Below are positions 1 to 5,635 of a stretch of 21,079 bases of DNA, piece by piece (within the stretch, counting starts at the first letter, position 1; each line of letters begins with the position of its first letter). The position numbers were made by a program, and so were the translations under genes. Origin of the DNA: a virus; IMG/VR virus record IMGVR_UViG_3300029319_000559, positions 799 to 21,877 of that record. The stretch is one strand, 5' to 3'. The notes under the pieces were generated by a model, which saw only the letters and a list, made by a program, of their open reading frames with translations, had not been told where the DNA came from and did no database searches.

Positions 1-2
1 AA

Positions 3-569
3 ACTTTACCCGAAGGTGTAGATGTTCAAGCTTTAATTGATTTTAAGAACAAAGCGGAGCAACAAAAACTTGAAGAACAAGGAAATTACAAAGAAGCAAT
101 TCAAAGAACTGAGGAACAGTTTCGAGAGCGAAGCGCCGCCAAAGACAAAGAAATCAAAGAACTTAAAGCAAGAGTACAAGAGTTGGAACTTGTTTCCCCC
201 GCCATACAAGCCTTGGCGGAAGTGACACACAATCCAAAACTTGTGTTTGATAATTTCTTGAAAGGCCGTACAGAACTCAAGGATGGAAAGCCTGTCGTTG
301 TTGATGGTTATGAACGCCACAATGTTACAGAATGGGCAAAAAATTCTTTATCAAAAGATCACGCCTATTTGTTAAAAAACCAACCAGCGCAGGGAACAGG
401 AGCGCCAATTGCCAGAACTGGCGGAACTCAAGTAAATACAGGCGAATTTGACCCTGAAATGATGCGCAGATTAGCAAACGGCGAACATACTGTAGAACAT
501 GAAATATTTAAAAAATACGGCAGGGAAGGTTGGCAACGTGCAAAAGAGCTTGCAAAGAATTACAAATAA
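3..569 (+). CDS. Probable head scaffolding protein, C-terminal part (5' end outside window)
   Basis: The frame is open from the left edge to the TAA at 567-569, giving 188 visible residues without the start. About residues 10-62 are rich in Lys, Glu, Gln and Arg with heptad spacing and should form a coiled coil. A mixed segment and a charged C-terminus follow. A long charged coiled-coil protein directly upstream of the major capsid gene is the usual place and composition of a scaffolding protein, which organises coat subunits during procapsid assembly and then leaves. No protease motif is visible in this part. The family cannot be named with certainty. A minor capsid or internal head protein is the main alternative. 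Confidence 0.6.
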   Translation, partial: TLPEGVDVQALIDFKNKAEQQKLEEQGNYKEAIQRTEEQFRERSAAKDKEIKELKARVQELELVSPAIQALAEVTHNPKLVFDNFLKGRTELKDGKPVVVDGYERHNVTEWAKNSLSKDHAYLLKNQPAQGTGAPIARTGGTQVNTGEFDPEMMRRLANGEHTVEHEIFKKYGREGWQRAKELAKNYK

Positions 570-580
570 CAGAAATAGAG

Positions 581-596
581 TTAAGATATAAATAAC
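581..596 (+). promoter_or_regulatory. Candidate late promoter before the capsid gene
   Basis: The gap between the scaffold-like gene and the capsid gene contains TATAAATA at 587-594, preceded by GAGTTAAGA. Nearly the same arrangement (GAGTTAATA, then TATAAATA) occurs before the tail tube gene at 4594-4614. TATAAATA matches the T4-type late promoter core and is one mismatch from a sigma-70 -10 box. No good -35 box is seen. The promoter role is inferred. Confidence 0.4.
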
Positions 597-615
597 TATT
601 CAAAGCTGCGCTGAG

Positions 616-648
616 AATGTTAGGGCTGCGCCCATACCGTTAAACATT
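616..648 (+). promoter_or_regulatory. Nested hairpin in the capsid gene leader
   Basis: An inner hairpin pairs GGGC (623-626) with GCCC (630-633) across a 3-base loop. An outer pair is AATGTT (616-621) with AACATT (643-648), followed by a short T run. It lies between the candidate promoter and the capsid ribosome binding site (AGGAG, 654-658). It could be a weak terminator, an mRNA stabiliser or a processing site. The pairing is seen in the sequence, but the role is inferred. Confidence 0.4.
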
Positions 649-664
649 TTTATAGGAGTTATCT

Positions 665-1687
665 ATGGCGGTTTTACGCTCAGATATAATAATTCCTGAA
701 ATTTTTACGCCATACGTTATCGAACAGACAACGCAACGCGATGCTTTCTTGGCTAGCGGTGTGGTTCAGCCTATGGCGGAGCTTAACGCTACAGAGGGGG
801 GAGATTTTGTCAAAATCCCATTTTACTCTGCAAACCTTTCAGGAGATTTTGAAGTTCTTTCTGATTCTTCATCATTAACACCAAGTAAAATAACAACTGG
901 TCAACAGATCGGCGTTGTTTTACATAGAGGTCGCGCATTTGAATCCAGAGATTTAGCTGCTTTGGCTGCTGGTTCTGATCCTATGGCTGCAATTGGTCAA
1001 AAGATTGGTGCATATGTAGCAAATCAAAGACAGAAAGATTTATTCTCTTGTCTTTCAGGTGTATTTGGTTCTATTAATGCGAACTCAAGTAGTTCAGCTT
1101 TCTTTGATCTTTGTATAGATTCAGAATCAGGCGACACCCCAACAGCGCTTTCTCCTCGTCATATTGCAAGAGCAAGATCAATCCTTGGAGATCAAGGAGA
1201 AAAGCTTACAGCCATTGCAGTCCACTCAAAAGTCTTTTATGACTTGGTTGAAAGAAACGTTATTGATCGTATTTATGACAATAATGGTGATGCTGACAGT
1301 TCAGCAACTTCTGGTACAACTGCAAATGCTTTCGGTAGCCCTTCAGTTCCTACATTCATGGGGCTAAGAGTTATCGTTTCAGATGACGTTCCAACCACAG
1401 GTTCAGGCTCATCAACTGAGTACAGTACATTCGCTTTCACAGCGGGTTCTGTGGCATCTGGTGAACAGGCTGGACTAACCACAGAAACAGACCGCGACAT
1501 TCTCGCAAAGTCTGATGCTATGTCTATTGACTTACATTACACATATCATCCTGTCGGTTCTAAATGGGCTGTAACAACTACAAACCCAACAAGATCGCAA
1601 CTTGAAACTGTAGGCAACTGGTCGAAGGTCTACGAAACAAAGAACATTGGTATCGTAAGGATCAGCAACGTTTCTAATCAAGACTAG
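665..1687 (+). CDS. Major capsid protein
   Basis: The 340-residue protein forms the icosahedral shell and should adopt the HK97 fold. The N-terminal region with a GGDFVKIPF-type motif, the central ALSPRHIARARSILGD-type helix and the overall length resemble the phage 'major capsid protein 13-like' family as I remember it. Position after a scaffold-like gene and before head-tail connector genes agrees. ATG at 665 is supported by AGGAG at 654-658, six bases upstream. No N-terminal delta domain or cleavage site is evident, consistent with a separate scaffold. The gene stands apart from its neighbours, with its own leader and a candidate promoter, as expected for the most abundant virion protein. 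Confidence 0.88.
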   Translation: MAVLRSDIIIPEIFTPYVIEQTTQRDAFLASGVVQPMAELNATEGGDFVKIPFYSANLSGDFEVLSDSSSLTPSKITTGQQIGVVLHRGRAFESRDLAALAAGSDPMAAIGQKIGAYVANQRQKDLFSCLSGVFGSINANSSSSAFFDLCIDSESGDTPTALSPRHIARARSILGDQGEKLTAIAVHSKVFYDLVERNVIDRIYDNNGDADSSATSGTTANAFGSPSVPTFMGLRVIVSDDVPTTGSGSSTEYSTFAFTAGSVASGEQAGLTTETDRDILAKSDAMSIDLHYTYHPVGSKWAVTTTNPTRSQLETVGNWSKVYETKNIGIVRISNVSNQD

Positions 1688-1699
1688 AGGTAAGTTATT

Positions 1700-2065
1700 A
1701 TGCCATCTTTATTTGAAGTTAGTGCGGGAAAACTAGCAGGCCCAACTACAGGCGGAACTGTTACCCAAGCAACTAACAAAACAACAGGTGTGACTCTAAA
1801 CGCGGAGTCAGGTCAGATAACTATGAATGACGCGGCGTTAGGCGCTGCGGCTGAAGCAAGCTTCACAGTTACAAACGATAAAATCGCCGCAACTGATGTT
1901 GTCGTTGCTGTTCATGGTTCTGCGGGAACTGCGGGTTCTTACTTGGTAGGAGTTTCAGCAATAGCCGCAGGCTCTTTTGGAATCACAGTTACAAACGTTT
2001 CTGGCGGTTCATTAAGCGAAGCAATTGTAATTAATTTTGTTGCCTTAAAAGGTGCTTCAAGTTAA
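1700..2065 (+). CDS. Putative capsid decoration or other virion surface protein
   Basis: The protein has 121 residues, is rich in Ala, Gly, Thr and Val, and contains no cysteine, tryptophan or long charged stretch. Alternating hydrophobic residues from about residue 30 onward suggest a compact beta-sandwich. Position immediately after the major capsid gene is where siphoviruses commonly encode a head decoration protein that binds the outside of the shell. AGAGG ends 9 bases before the ATG at 1700, giving a ribosome binding site. The family is not firmly recognised, so the role is inferred from position, size and composition. Confidence 0.5.
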   Translation: MPSLFEVSAGKLAGPTTGGTVTQATNKTTGVTLNAESGQITMNDAALGAAAEASFTVTNDKIAATDVVVAVHGSAGTAGSYLVGVSAIAAGSFGITVTNVSGGSLSEAIVINFVALKGASS

Positions 2066-2217
2066 TGGGATTGTTTGCTTTTAAGCGAATAAGGGAAAAA
2101 GAAGCCGCTGTTATGGTGGCTTCTATTCCTACTAAAACAAAAAAACGTAAATCCAAATCTAAGGTCGAAAATGGCGATTACCATAACAGCAACAGCGGGA
2201 AGCGCATCAGCAAATAG
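2065..2217 (+). CDS. Small basic protein in the head-tail gene cluster
   Basis: This 50-residue frame starts at an ATG whose A is the last base of the previous stop (TAATG), a typical translational coupling. It begins MGLFAFKR, has a lysine/arginine-rich middle and ends at TAG 2215-2217. It overlaps the next gene by 47 bases in another frame. I recall short proteins with a similar MxLFAFKR start at the same place in other phages, but this is memory, not a search. The function is unknown. The basic character would fit DNA or head-interior binding. Confidence 0.5.
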   Translation: MGLFAFKRIREKEAAVMVASIPTKTKKRKSKSKVENGDYHNSNSGKRISK

Positions 2218-2731
2218 TTATTTGACTCTTGATGACGCAAACGGAATTATTGAAGGACTTGTTCTTGATGATGATGTTGCGGCTTGGGATAATTCGACTA
2301 CAGATAATAAAAATCGCGCATTGTTCACCGCAACTGTAAGGATTGATCGTGAAAGATTTCTTGGAGCAAGGGCAACAGATACACAGGCTTTACAATGGCC
2401 GCGAACAGGGGTCAGAAAACCAGATACTTATATAAATACTTATGCTGTTGGTTATCCTTTTCGTATAACAACGGATTATTTTACAGATACAGAAATTCCA
2501 GATCAGGTGAAAAAAGCGCAGGCAATTTTGGCTGTTTACTTGAATAATAATCGCGATGGTTTAGGATTAAGCGGATTAGAAGATTTTTCTAATTTACAGG
2601 TTGGATCAATAAATGTTACACCAAACTTTTATGGTTCTACTGGCGCGGATAGAGTTCCGCCATTATTTGAACGTTATTTTACTGGCCTTAGAATATCAGG
2701 GCCAGCCAATATATCAATTAAAAGGAGTTAA
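2171..2731 (+). CDS. Head-tail adaptor, DnaT_2-like family
   Basis: The 186-residue protein has the features I associate with the phage family annotated 'DnaT-like ssDNA-binding' (DnaT_2): an N-terminal SASANSYLTLDDAN-type motif, helices around residues 45-65, and LQWPRTGV near residue 75. In phages this family sits between capsid and tail genes and acts as a head-tail connector rather than in replication. The ATG at 2171 has AAGG shortly upstream, and the gene overlaps the small basic ORF before it. The next gene follows after 2 bases with a strong AAGGAG site. Confidence 0.7.
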   Translation: MAITITATAGSASANSYLTLDDANGIIEGLVLDDDVAAWDNSTTDNKNRALFTATVRIDRERFLGARATDTQALQWPRTGVRKPDTYINTYAVGYPFRITTDYFTDTEIPDQVKKAQAILAVYLNNNRDGLGLSGLEDFSNLQVGSINVTPNFYGSTGADRVPPLFERYFTGLRISGPANISIKRS

Positions 2732-2733
2732 AA

Positions 2734-2955
2734 ATGGGCTACTATCCAGCAGCAAAAATTATTAATGACACAGCAGCCCATACGGGTCGATTCGGAAAAA
2801 TGGTCGCTTTACAGGATTCAGTGATTGATACTATTGTTTCTGAAAATATTACAGGCGATTTGACTTCATTGCAATTCAAATCTACCGCAGAAATAGAAGG
2901 TGTTATAACAAGCATTACATTAACAAGTGGCACTGTAATTGCTTATTTATTGTGA
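2734..2955 (+). CDS. Small beta-rich virion-associated protein, tandem paralogue 1
   Basis: The 73-residue protein starts MGYYPAAKIINDT and is about 90% identical over its first 30 residues to the product of the next gene. Both end with a beta-rich segment finishing SGTVIAYLL or SGTVIVYRL. AAGGAG at 2722-2726 gives a strong ribosome binding site, and the TGA overlaps the GTG start of the paralogue (GTGA). I do not recognise a named family. Marine phage genomes carry similar short proteins among head-tail genes, which suggests a virion component such as a decoration or head-fibre knob, but this is inference. Confidence 0.65.
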   Translation: MGYYPAAKIINDTAAHTGRFGKMVALQDSVIDTIVSENITGDLTSLQFKSTAEIEGVITSITLTSGTVIAYLL

Positions 2956-3227
2956 AAACATACTATCCAGCGGCAAAGATAATAAATGATACAAGCGTTC
3001 ATACTGGTCGTTTTGGTAAGGTAGTTGCTTTACAAGATTCTGTAATAACTATTGGTAAACTTTTTGATTCAGTGCCCTCTGTTGATGATATTACAGATTT
3101 TGATAGTATTTTGGATGCACTTGAAGGAGATAATAGTTCAGTTCAATTAAAAGCGGGAGCAGAATTTTTTGGCCCATTTTCTGTTGTTGTATTAGATAGT
3201 GGTACTGTTATTGTTTATAGATTATGA
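2952..3227 (+). CDS. Small beta-rich virion-associated protein, tandem paralogue 2
   Basis: The 91-residue protein begins at a GTG that overlaps the preceding stop. It matches its upstream neighbour in the shared N-terminal block (YYPAAKIINDT, HTGRFGK, VALQDSVI) and the closing beta segment. Between them it carries an extra acidic stretch of about 20 residues (around 32-55) that the first copy lacks. The two copies differ mainly at third codon positions in the conserved block, so the duplication is old and both copies appear to be under selection. The role is unknown. The stop overlaps the next ATG. Confidence 0.65.
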   Translation: MKTYYPAAKIINDTSVHTGRFGKVVALQDSVITIGKLFDSVPSVDDITDFDSILDALEGDNSSVQLKAGAEFFGPFSVVVLDSGTVIVYRL

Positions 3228-3574
3228 GCATAGCAAACGCATTAAAAAAAGTTTTATCAAATAAAAAATTATCGGCTGATATTACTTTCAGGTCTGTTTC
3301 CGCAGGGTCATATAACACGACTACAGGTGTAATTACAGAAACAAATACTGATACATCAATAAGAGGTATTCTTGAAAATATTAATAATCGTGAGATAAAT
3401 GAATTAATTGAAGCAACAGATAAAAAAATTAATATTGCCGCAGCAAGTCTTTCTTCTACTCCAACAACAAAAGATAAAGTTATTGTCGGTTCTGTTACTT
3501 ATTCAATAATTAGAGTGGAAACTAATCAACTTGCAAATGATAAATTAACTTTTGTTTGTTATTTAAGAACATGA
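3224..3574 (+). CDS. Probable head closure (head-tail stopper) protein
   Basis: The 116-residue protein is predicted mostly beta: an N-terminal helix (SIANALKKVLSN), then strands with a RGILENI motif near residue 47 and a C-terminal VTYSIIRVETNQLANDKLT-like pair of strands. This size and pattern resemble the small beta-barrel stopper proteins that cap the connector after DNA packaging. It follows the adaptor and precedes the HK97 gp10-like gene, the standard order adaptor, stopper, gp10-like, tail terminator. Both ends are ATGA-type overlaps. The call rests on order and fold impression rather than a firm motif. Confidence 0.55.
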   Translation: MSIANALKKVLSNKKLSADITFRSVSAGSYNTTTGVITETNTDTSIRGILENINNREINELIEATDKKINIAAASLSSTPTTKDKVIVGSVTYSIIRVETNQLANDKLTFVCYLRT

Positions 3575-4023
3575 GAAAAATACGAATTGATCAAATCGGT
3601 GATTATTCAGAAGAGCAAATCAATGCTTTGCTGTCTGTAACTGTTTTAACGGGTGATCGTATTGTAAAGGAAGGCTCGCCAGTAGATACAGGAAGGCTTG
3701 CGGTTTCTTGGCAGATAGGAGAAAACGCAGAAAGCGGCGCACCCGCCCCAGAAGGCAAGTATGGAGGCGCTGGAAAGGGAACTGTTGTAAGACCTCCCAA
3801 AGCTTTGAATTATCAATTAGGTAAAGAAAATTTTAGAAAAAAATACCATATTCACAATAATGTGCCATATGCTGAACCTGTCATGTTCGGAACAAGTTTG
3901 CCGCCATCTTGGGGTAATACATACAGAAGCAAACAAGGTTTAAAAGCAAAACATCTTGATTTGTTAGCAAAAGAACTTGCAAACGAAATTCAAGACCTTT
4001 ACAAACAAATAAGGGGTAAATAA
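3571..4023 (+). CDS. HK97 gp10-like neck/tail completion protein
   Basis: I choose the ATG at 3571, which overlaps the previous TGA (ATGA), giving 150 residues. An upstream TTG at 3556 in the same frame is less likely. The SPVDTGRLAVSW motif near residue 35 is characteristic of the HK97 gp10/minor tail Z-type family, followed by a basic region and a YAEPVMFGTS segment. These proteins act at the head-tail interface during joining. The gene sits between the stopper-like gene and the tail terminator, the usual position. The C-terminus is helical and lysine-rich. Confidence 0.75.
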   Translation: MRKIRIDQIGDYSEEQINALLSVTVLTGDRIVKEGSPVDTGRLAVSWQIGENAESGAPAPEGKYGGAGKGTVVRPPKALNYQLGKENFRKKYHIHNNVPYAEPVMFGTSLPPSWGNTYRSKQGLKAKHLDLLAKELANEIQDLYKQIRGK

Positions 4024-4445
4024 TGGCTGCTATTGATTTAAACACAGTAAGAGCAACAATTGAAGCTAGAGTTGCGACAGAGCTTGCGAGTAGCCCCGCA
4101 ATCCCTGTTGTTTTTCATAATATGTCGTTTGATAGTAACGCCGTAACAACTTTTGTTCAATGCCTTACAACATTCGGCGAAAGTAATTATTTGACTCTCG
4201 GAAATGCAAGCGGACAGAATCGTGTGAATGGAATTGTTGTTTTTAATATTTTTACACCGCAGGGAATAGGTTCAGGAGATAATTACACAATCGGCAAAAG
4301 ATTGCGTGATTTATATAATCGAATTACAGTATCAAGTGTGATCTTTGACAGCCCAATAGGGCCTGAAGTCATAGACAATTCAAATCCTGAAGGTCAATTT
4401 CAAACGCAATTAAGAATGACCTTTGAAATTTTTGAGGAACTTTAA
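4023..4445 (+). CDS. Tail terminator protein
   Basis: The 140-residue protein begins with a helix (LNTVRATIEARVATEL), then a VVFHNMSFD strand and a GDNYTIGKRLRDLYN helix, and ends FEIFEEL. This matches the alpha/beta tail terminator families (DUF4128/lambda gpU-like) that cap the growing tail tube and bind the head. It overlaps the upstream gene by one base (TAATG) and precedes the tail tube gene with only a small ORF between, as in many siphoviruses. The family match is by recollection of pattern. Confidence 0.65.
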   Translation: MAAIDLNTVRATIEARVATELASSPAIPVVFHNMSFDSNAVTTFVQCLTTFGESNYLTLGNASGQNRVNGIVVFNIFTPQGIGSGDNYTIGKRLRDLYNRITVSSVIFDSPIGPEVIDNSNPEGQFQTQLRMTFEIFEEL

Positions 4446-4447
4446 AC

Positions 4448-4600
4448 ATGGCAAAACTAGAAATTACAGAAGAAATGCTTGACGCAATTGAAGCAGTCAA
4501 AGGACGCCGTGACCCCGCATATTGGGATGGACGTTGCAGGCGATATATGGAAAAGCAAGAAAAATTAAAAAAAGATGTAAAAAAGTCAGATAAGAGTTAA
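4448..4600 (+). CDS. Small charged hypothetical protein
   Basis: This 50-residue frame begins at ATG 4448, two bases after the tail terminator stop, and ends TAA 4598-4600. It has an acidic helical N-terminus (MAKLEITEEMLDAIEAVKGR), a DPAYWDGRCRRY centre and a lysine-rich tail. The absence of any other gene in this stretch, the tight spacing to the upstream stop and the balanced amino-acid composition support it as real. I do not recognise it. A small tail-assembly accessory role would fit its position between terminator and tube genes. Confidence 0.55.
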   Translation: MAKLEITEEMLDAIEAVKGRRDPAYWDGRCRRYMEKQEKLKKDVKKSDKS

Positions 4601-4614
4601 TATATTTATAAATA
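4594..4614 (+). promoter_or_regulatory. Candidate late promoter before the tail tube gene
   Basis: TATAAATA at 4607-4614 is preceded by AGAGTTAATATAT, closely matching the block in front of the capsid gene (AGAGTTAAGATAT, then the same core). It starts at the end of the small upstream ORF and is followed by a T run (4618-4625) leading to the ATG at 4629. A promoter for the abundant tube protein is the simplest reading. No -35 box is evident. Confidence 0.4.
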
Positions 4615-4628
4615 ATTCTTTTTTTGTT

Positions 4629-5048
4629 ATGGCTGCTATTAAGGGCGATGTTGGCAAAATAATGTTTGAAAATGCAGGCGGTACTGAAGCCGACATTTCA
4701 GGCGTTAGAAGTTGGTCTTTATCTATTACTAAGGACACAATGGAAACAACGGTAAATGGCAACACCTCAAAAACATTTATTGGCGGATTGATTTCTGGCG
4801 AAGGTTCCGCAGAACTTATTTATGACCCTTCTGGAAACTCAGATTATCAAGCCTTCATTGACGATGTTTTAGTAACAGGCGATGCAGGCGATGCCTTGTT
4901 TGAACTTTTCCCTGATTCAAATACTTCAGCCAAAAAAATTAGTTTTGCGGGAATTATTACTTCGGCAGAGTATGGCGCGACACTTGGCGAAGTTCAAGTA
5001 ATAAATGTCAGCTTTATAACTAATGGTGCAATAACTAGCGCTATCTGA
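4629..5048 (+). CDS. Major tail (tube) protein
   Basis: The 139-residue, acidic, beta-rich protein has features of siphovirus tube proteins: an N-terminal GDVGKIMF strand, a SWSLSITKDTMETT strand pair, a Gly-rich loop, and a C-terminal GEVQVINVSFITNGAIT strand. It stacks as rings to form the tail tube around the tape measure. It is followed directly by the gpG/gpGT chaperone frames and the tape measure gene, a nearly invariant order. No Shine-Dalgarno sequence precedes the ATG. Instead there is a T-rich leader and a candidate promoter. Confidence 0.85.
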   Translation: MAAIKGDVGKIMFENAGGTEADISGVRSWSLSITKDTMETTVNGNTSKTFIGGLISGEGSAELIYDPSGNSDYQAFIDDVLVTGDAGDALFELFPDSNTSAKKISFAGIITSAEYGATLGEVQVINVSFITNGAITSAI

Positions 5049-5052
5049 TACA

Positions 5053-5069
5053 TTGACTTTATTAGTCAA
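5053..5069 (+). terminator. Small hairpin after the tail tube gene
   Basis: TTGACT (5053-5058) pairs perfectly with AGTCAA (5064-5069) across the loop TTATT, four bases after the tube stop codon. It lacks a G+C-rich stem and a following T run. It may therefore reduce read-through or protect the 3' end of the tube mRNA rather than act as a full terminator. Such partial stops between tube and chaperone genes would help set their ratio, but this is inference. Confidence 0.3.
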
Positions 5070-5080
5070 CTAATTAACCA

Positions 5081-5431
5081 ATGCCAAACAAAAGAACGAT
5101 TGACCTGTTAACTGAATCTTTTAAAGATCAGATGACAGCCAGAAGAAAATATGAATTTAAAAATTCTAAAGGTGAAAAAGTTGTTGATTTATATTTTAAA
5201 CCTTTAACAAGATTTGATAGGCAAAGAGCGCAAAGCGTTGCTGGTACTGATGAAGCTTTAACTATTTCAACTCAATTACTTTGTCAAATGGCAGAGCTTG
5301 AAGATGGAACAAAAGCTTTTGCACTTGCAGATGCACCAAATTTGCAAAGAGAACTTCCAGAAAATATTTTAAATGAAATTGAGTTATTTTTGTTTGATAT
5401 AAAACTTGATGTAGATACAGCAAAAAAATAA
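5081..5431 (+). CDS. Tail assembly chaperone, short form (lambda gpG-like)
   Basis: The 116-residue protein reads from ATG 5081 to TAA 5429-5431. It has an N-terminal KRTIDLLTESFKDQM helix, a beta pair around VVDLYFKPLTRFDR and a helical C-terminal half ending DTAKK. It lies exactly between tube and tape measure genes, where lambda-like phages encode gpG, which binds the tape measure and recruits tube subunits. Its last two lysine codons form the slippery stretch A AAA AAA immediately before the stop, as expected of a gpG that is also made as a frameshifted gpGT. Confidence 0.78.
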   Translation: MPNKRTIDLLTESFKDQMTARRKYEFKNSKGEKVVDLYFKPLTRFDRQRAQSVAGTDEALTISTQLLCQMAELEDGTKAFALADAPNLQRELPENILNEIELFLFDIKLDVDTAKK

Positions 5432-5610
5432 TATCGCGGGATAACTGGTTAAATTTCGAGTTTTTTCTCGCAACAGAATTAGGTAAAACATTACAAGAAT
5501 TACGTTCTCTGATTACAGAAGAAGAACTGATTTTTTGGGCTGGATATTATGAGGTTAAAAATGATAGAGAAAAAAAAGAATTAAATCGCCAAAGAGCAAA
5601 TAGAAGGTAA
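5081..5610 (+). CDS. Tail assembly chaperone, -1 frameshift product (gpGT-like)
   Basis: A -1 slip on A AAA AAA (5422-5428) carries translation past the stop at 5429. Reading resumes in the -1 frame at ATA 5428-5430 and adds 60 residues to TAA 5608-5610, for a 176-residue fusion. The added part starts IISRDNWLNFEFFLATELGK and contains LRSLITEEELIFWAGYY and a basic tail. A short helical region with an FWAGYY-type motif is typical of gpT extensions, which bind tube subunits. The extension has no start codon or ribosome binding site of its own close to its beginning. A 4-bp hairpin (CGAG/CTCG, 5457-5470) lies 28 bases downstream. A stronger stimulator is not obvious. Confidence 0.75.
5422..5428 (+). 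other. -1 programmed frameshift slippery heptamer
   Basis: The sequence is A AAA AAA in the X XXY YYZ register of the zero frame (GCA AAA AAA TAA). It is followed at once by the zero-frame stop, and the -1 frame is open for 60 codons after it. Lambda-type phages use such a site to set the gpG:gpGT ratio. Confidence 0.75.
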
Positions 5611-5612
5611 GA

Positions 5613-5618
5613 TATAAT
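5613..5618 (+). promoter_or_regulatory. Candidate -10 element before the tape measure gene
   Basis: TATAAT lies just after the gpGT stop and 17 bases before the GTG start. The preceding bases (GGTAAGA) resemble those before the capsid element (GTTAAGA). No convincing -35 box is visible 17 bases upstream. It is the only non-coding gap near the tape measure gene. Confidence 0.3.
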
Positions 5619-5635
5619 AAAGGCTTTTTTTATTT

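Noticed and set aside
37-225. Short plus-strand frame near the left edge
   Set aside because: It overlaps the open scaffold-like frame in another register, has no start signal, and its composition reflects the coiled-coil coding sequence shifted by one base.
33-320. Minus-strand frame opposite the scaffold-like gene
   Set aside because: The Phe/Leu-rich product is the usual shadow of Lys/Glu-rich A-rich coding sequence.
3556-3570. Upstream TTG start for the gp10-like gene
   Set aside because: The ATG at 3571 overlaps the previous stop as ATGA, like its neighbours. The TTG would add five residues without a ribosome binding site.
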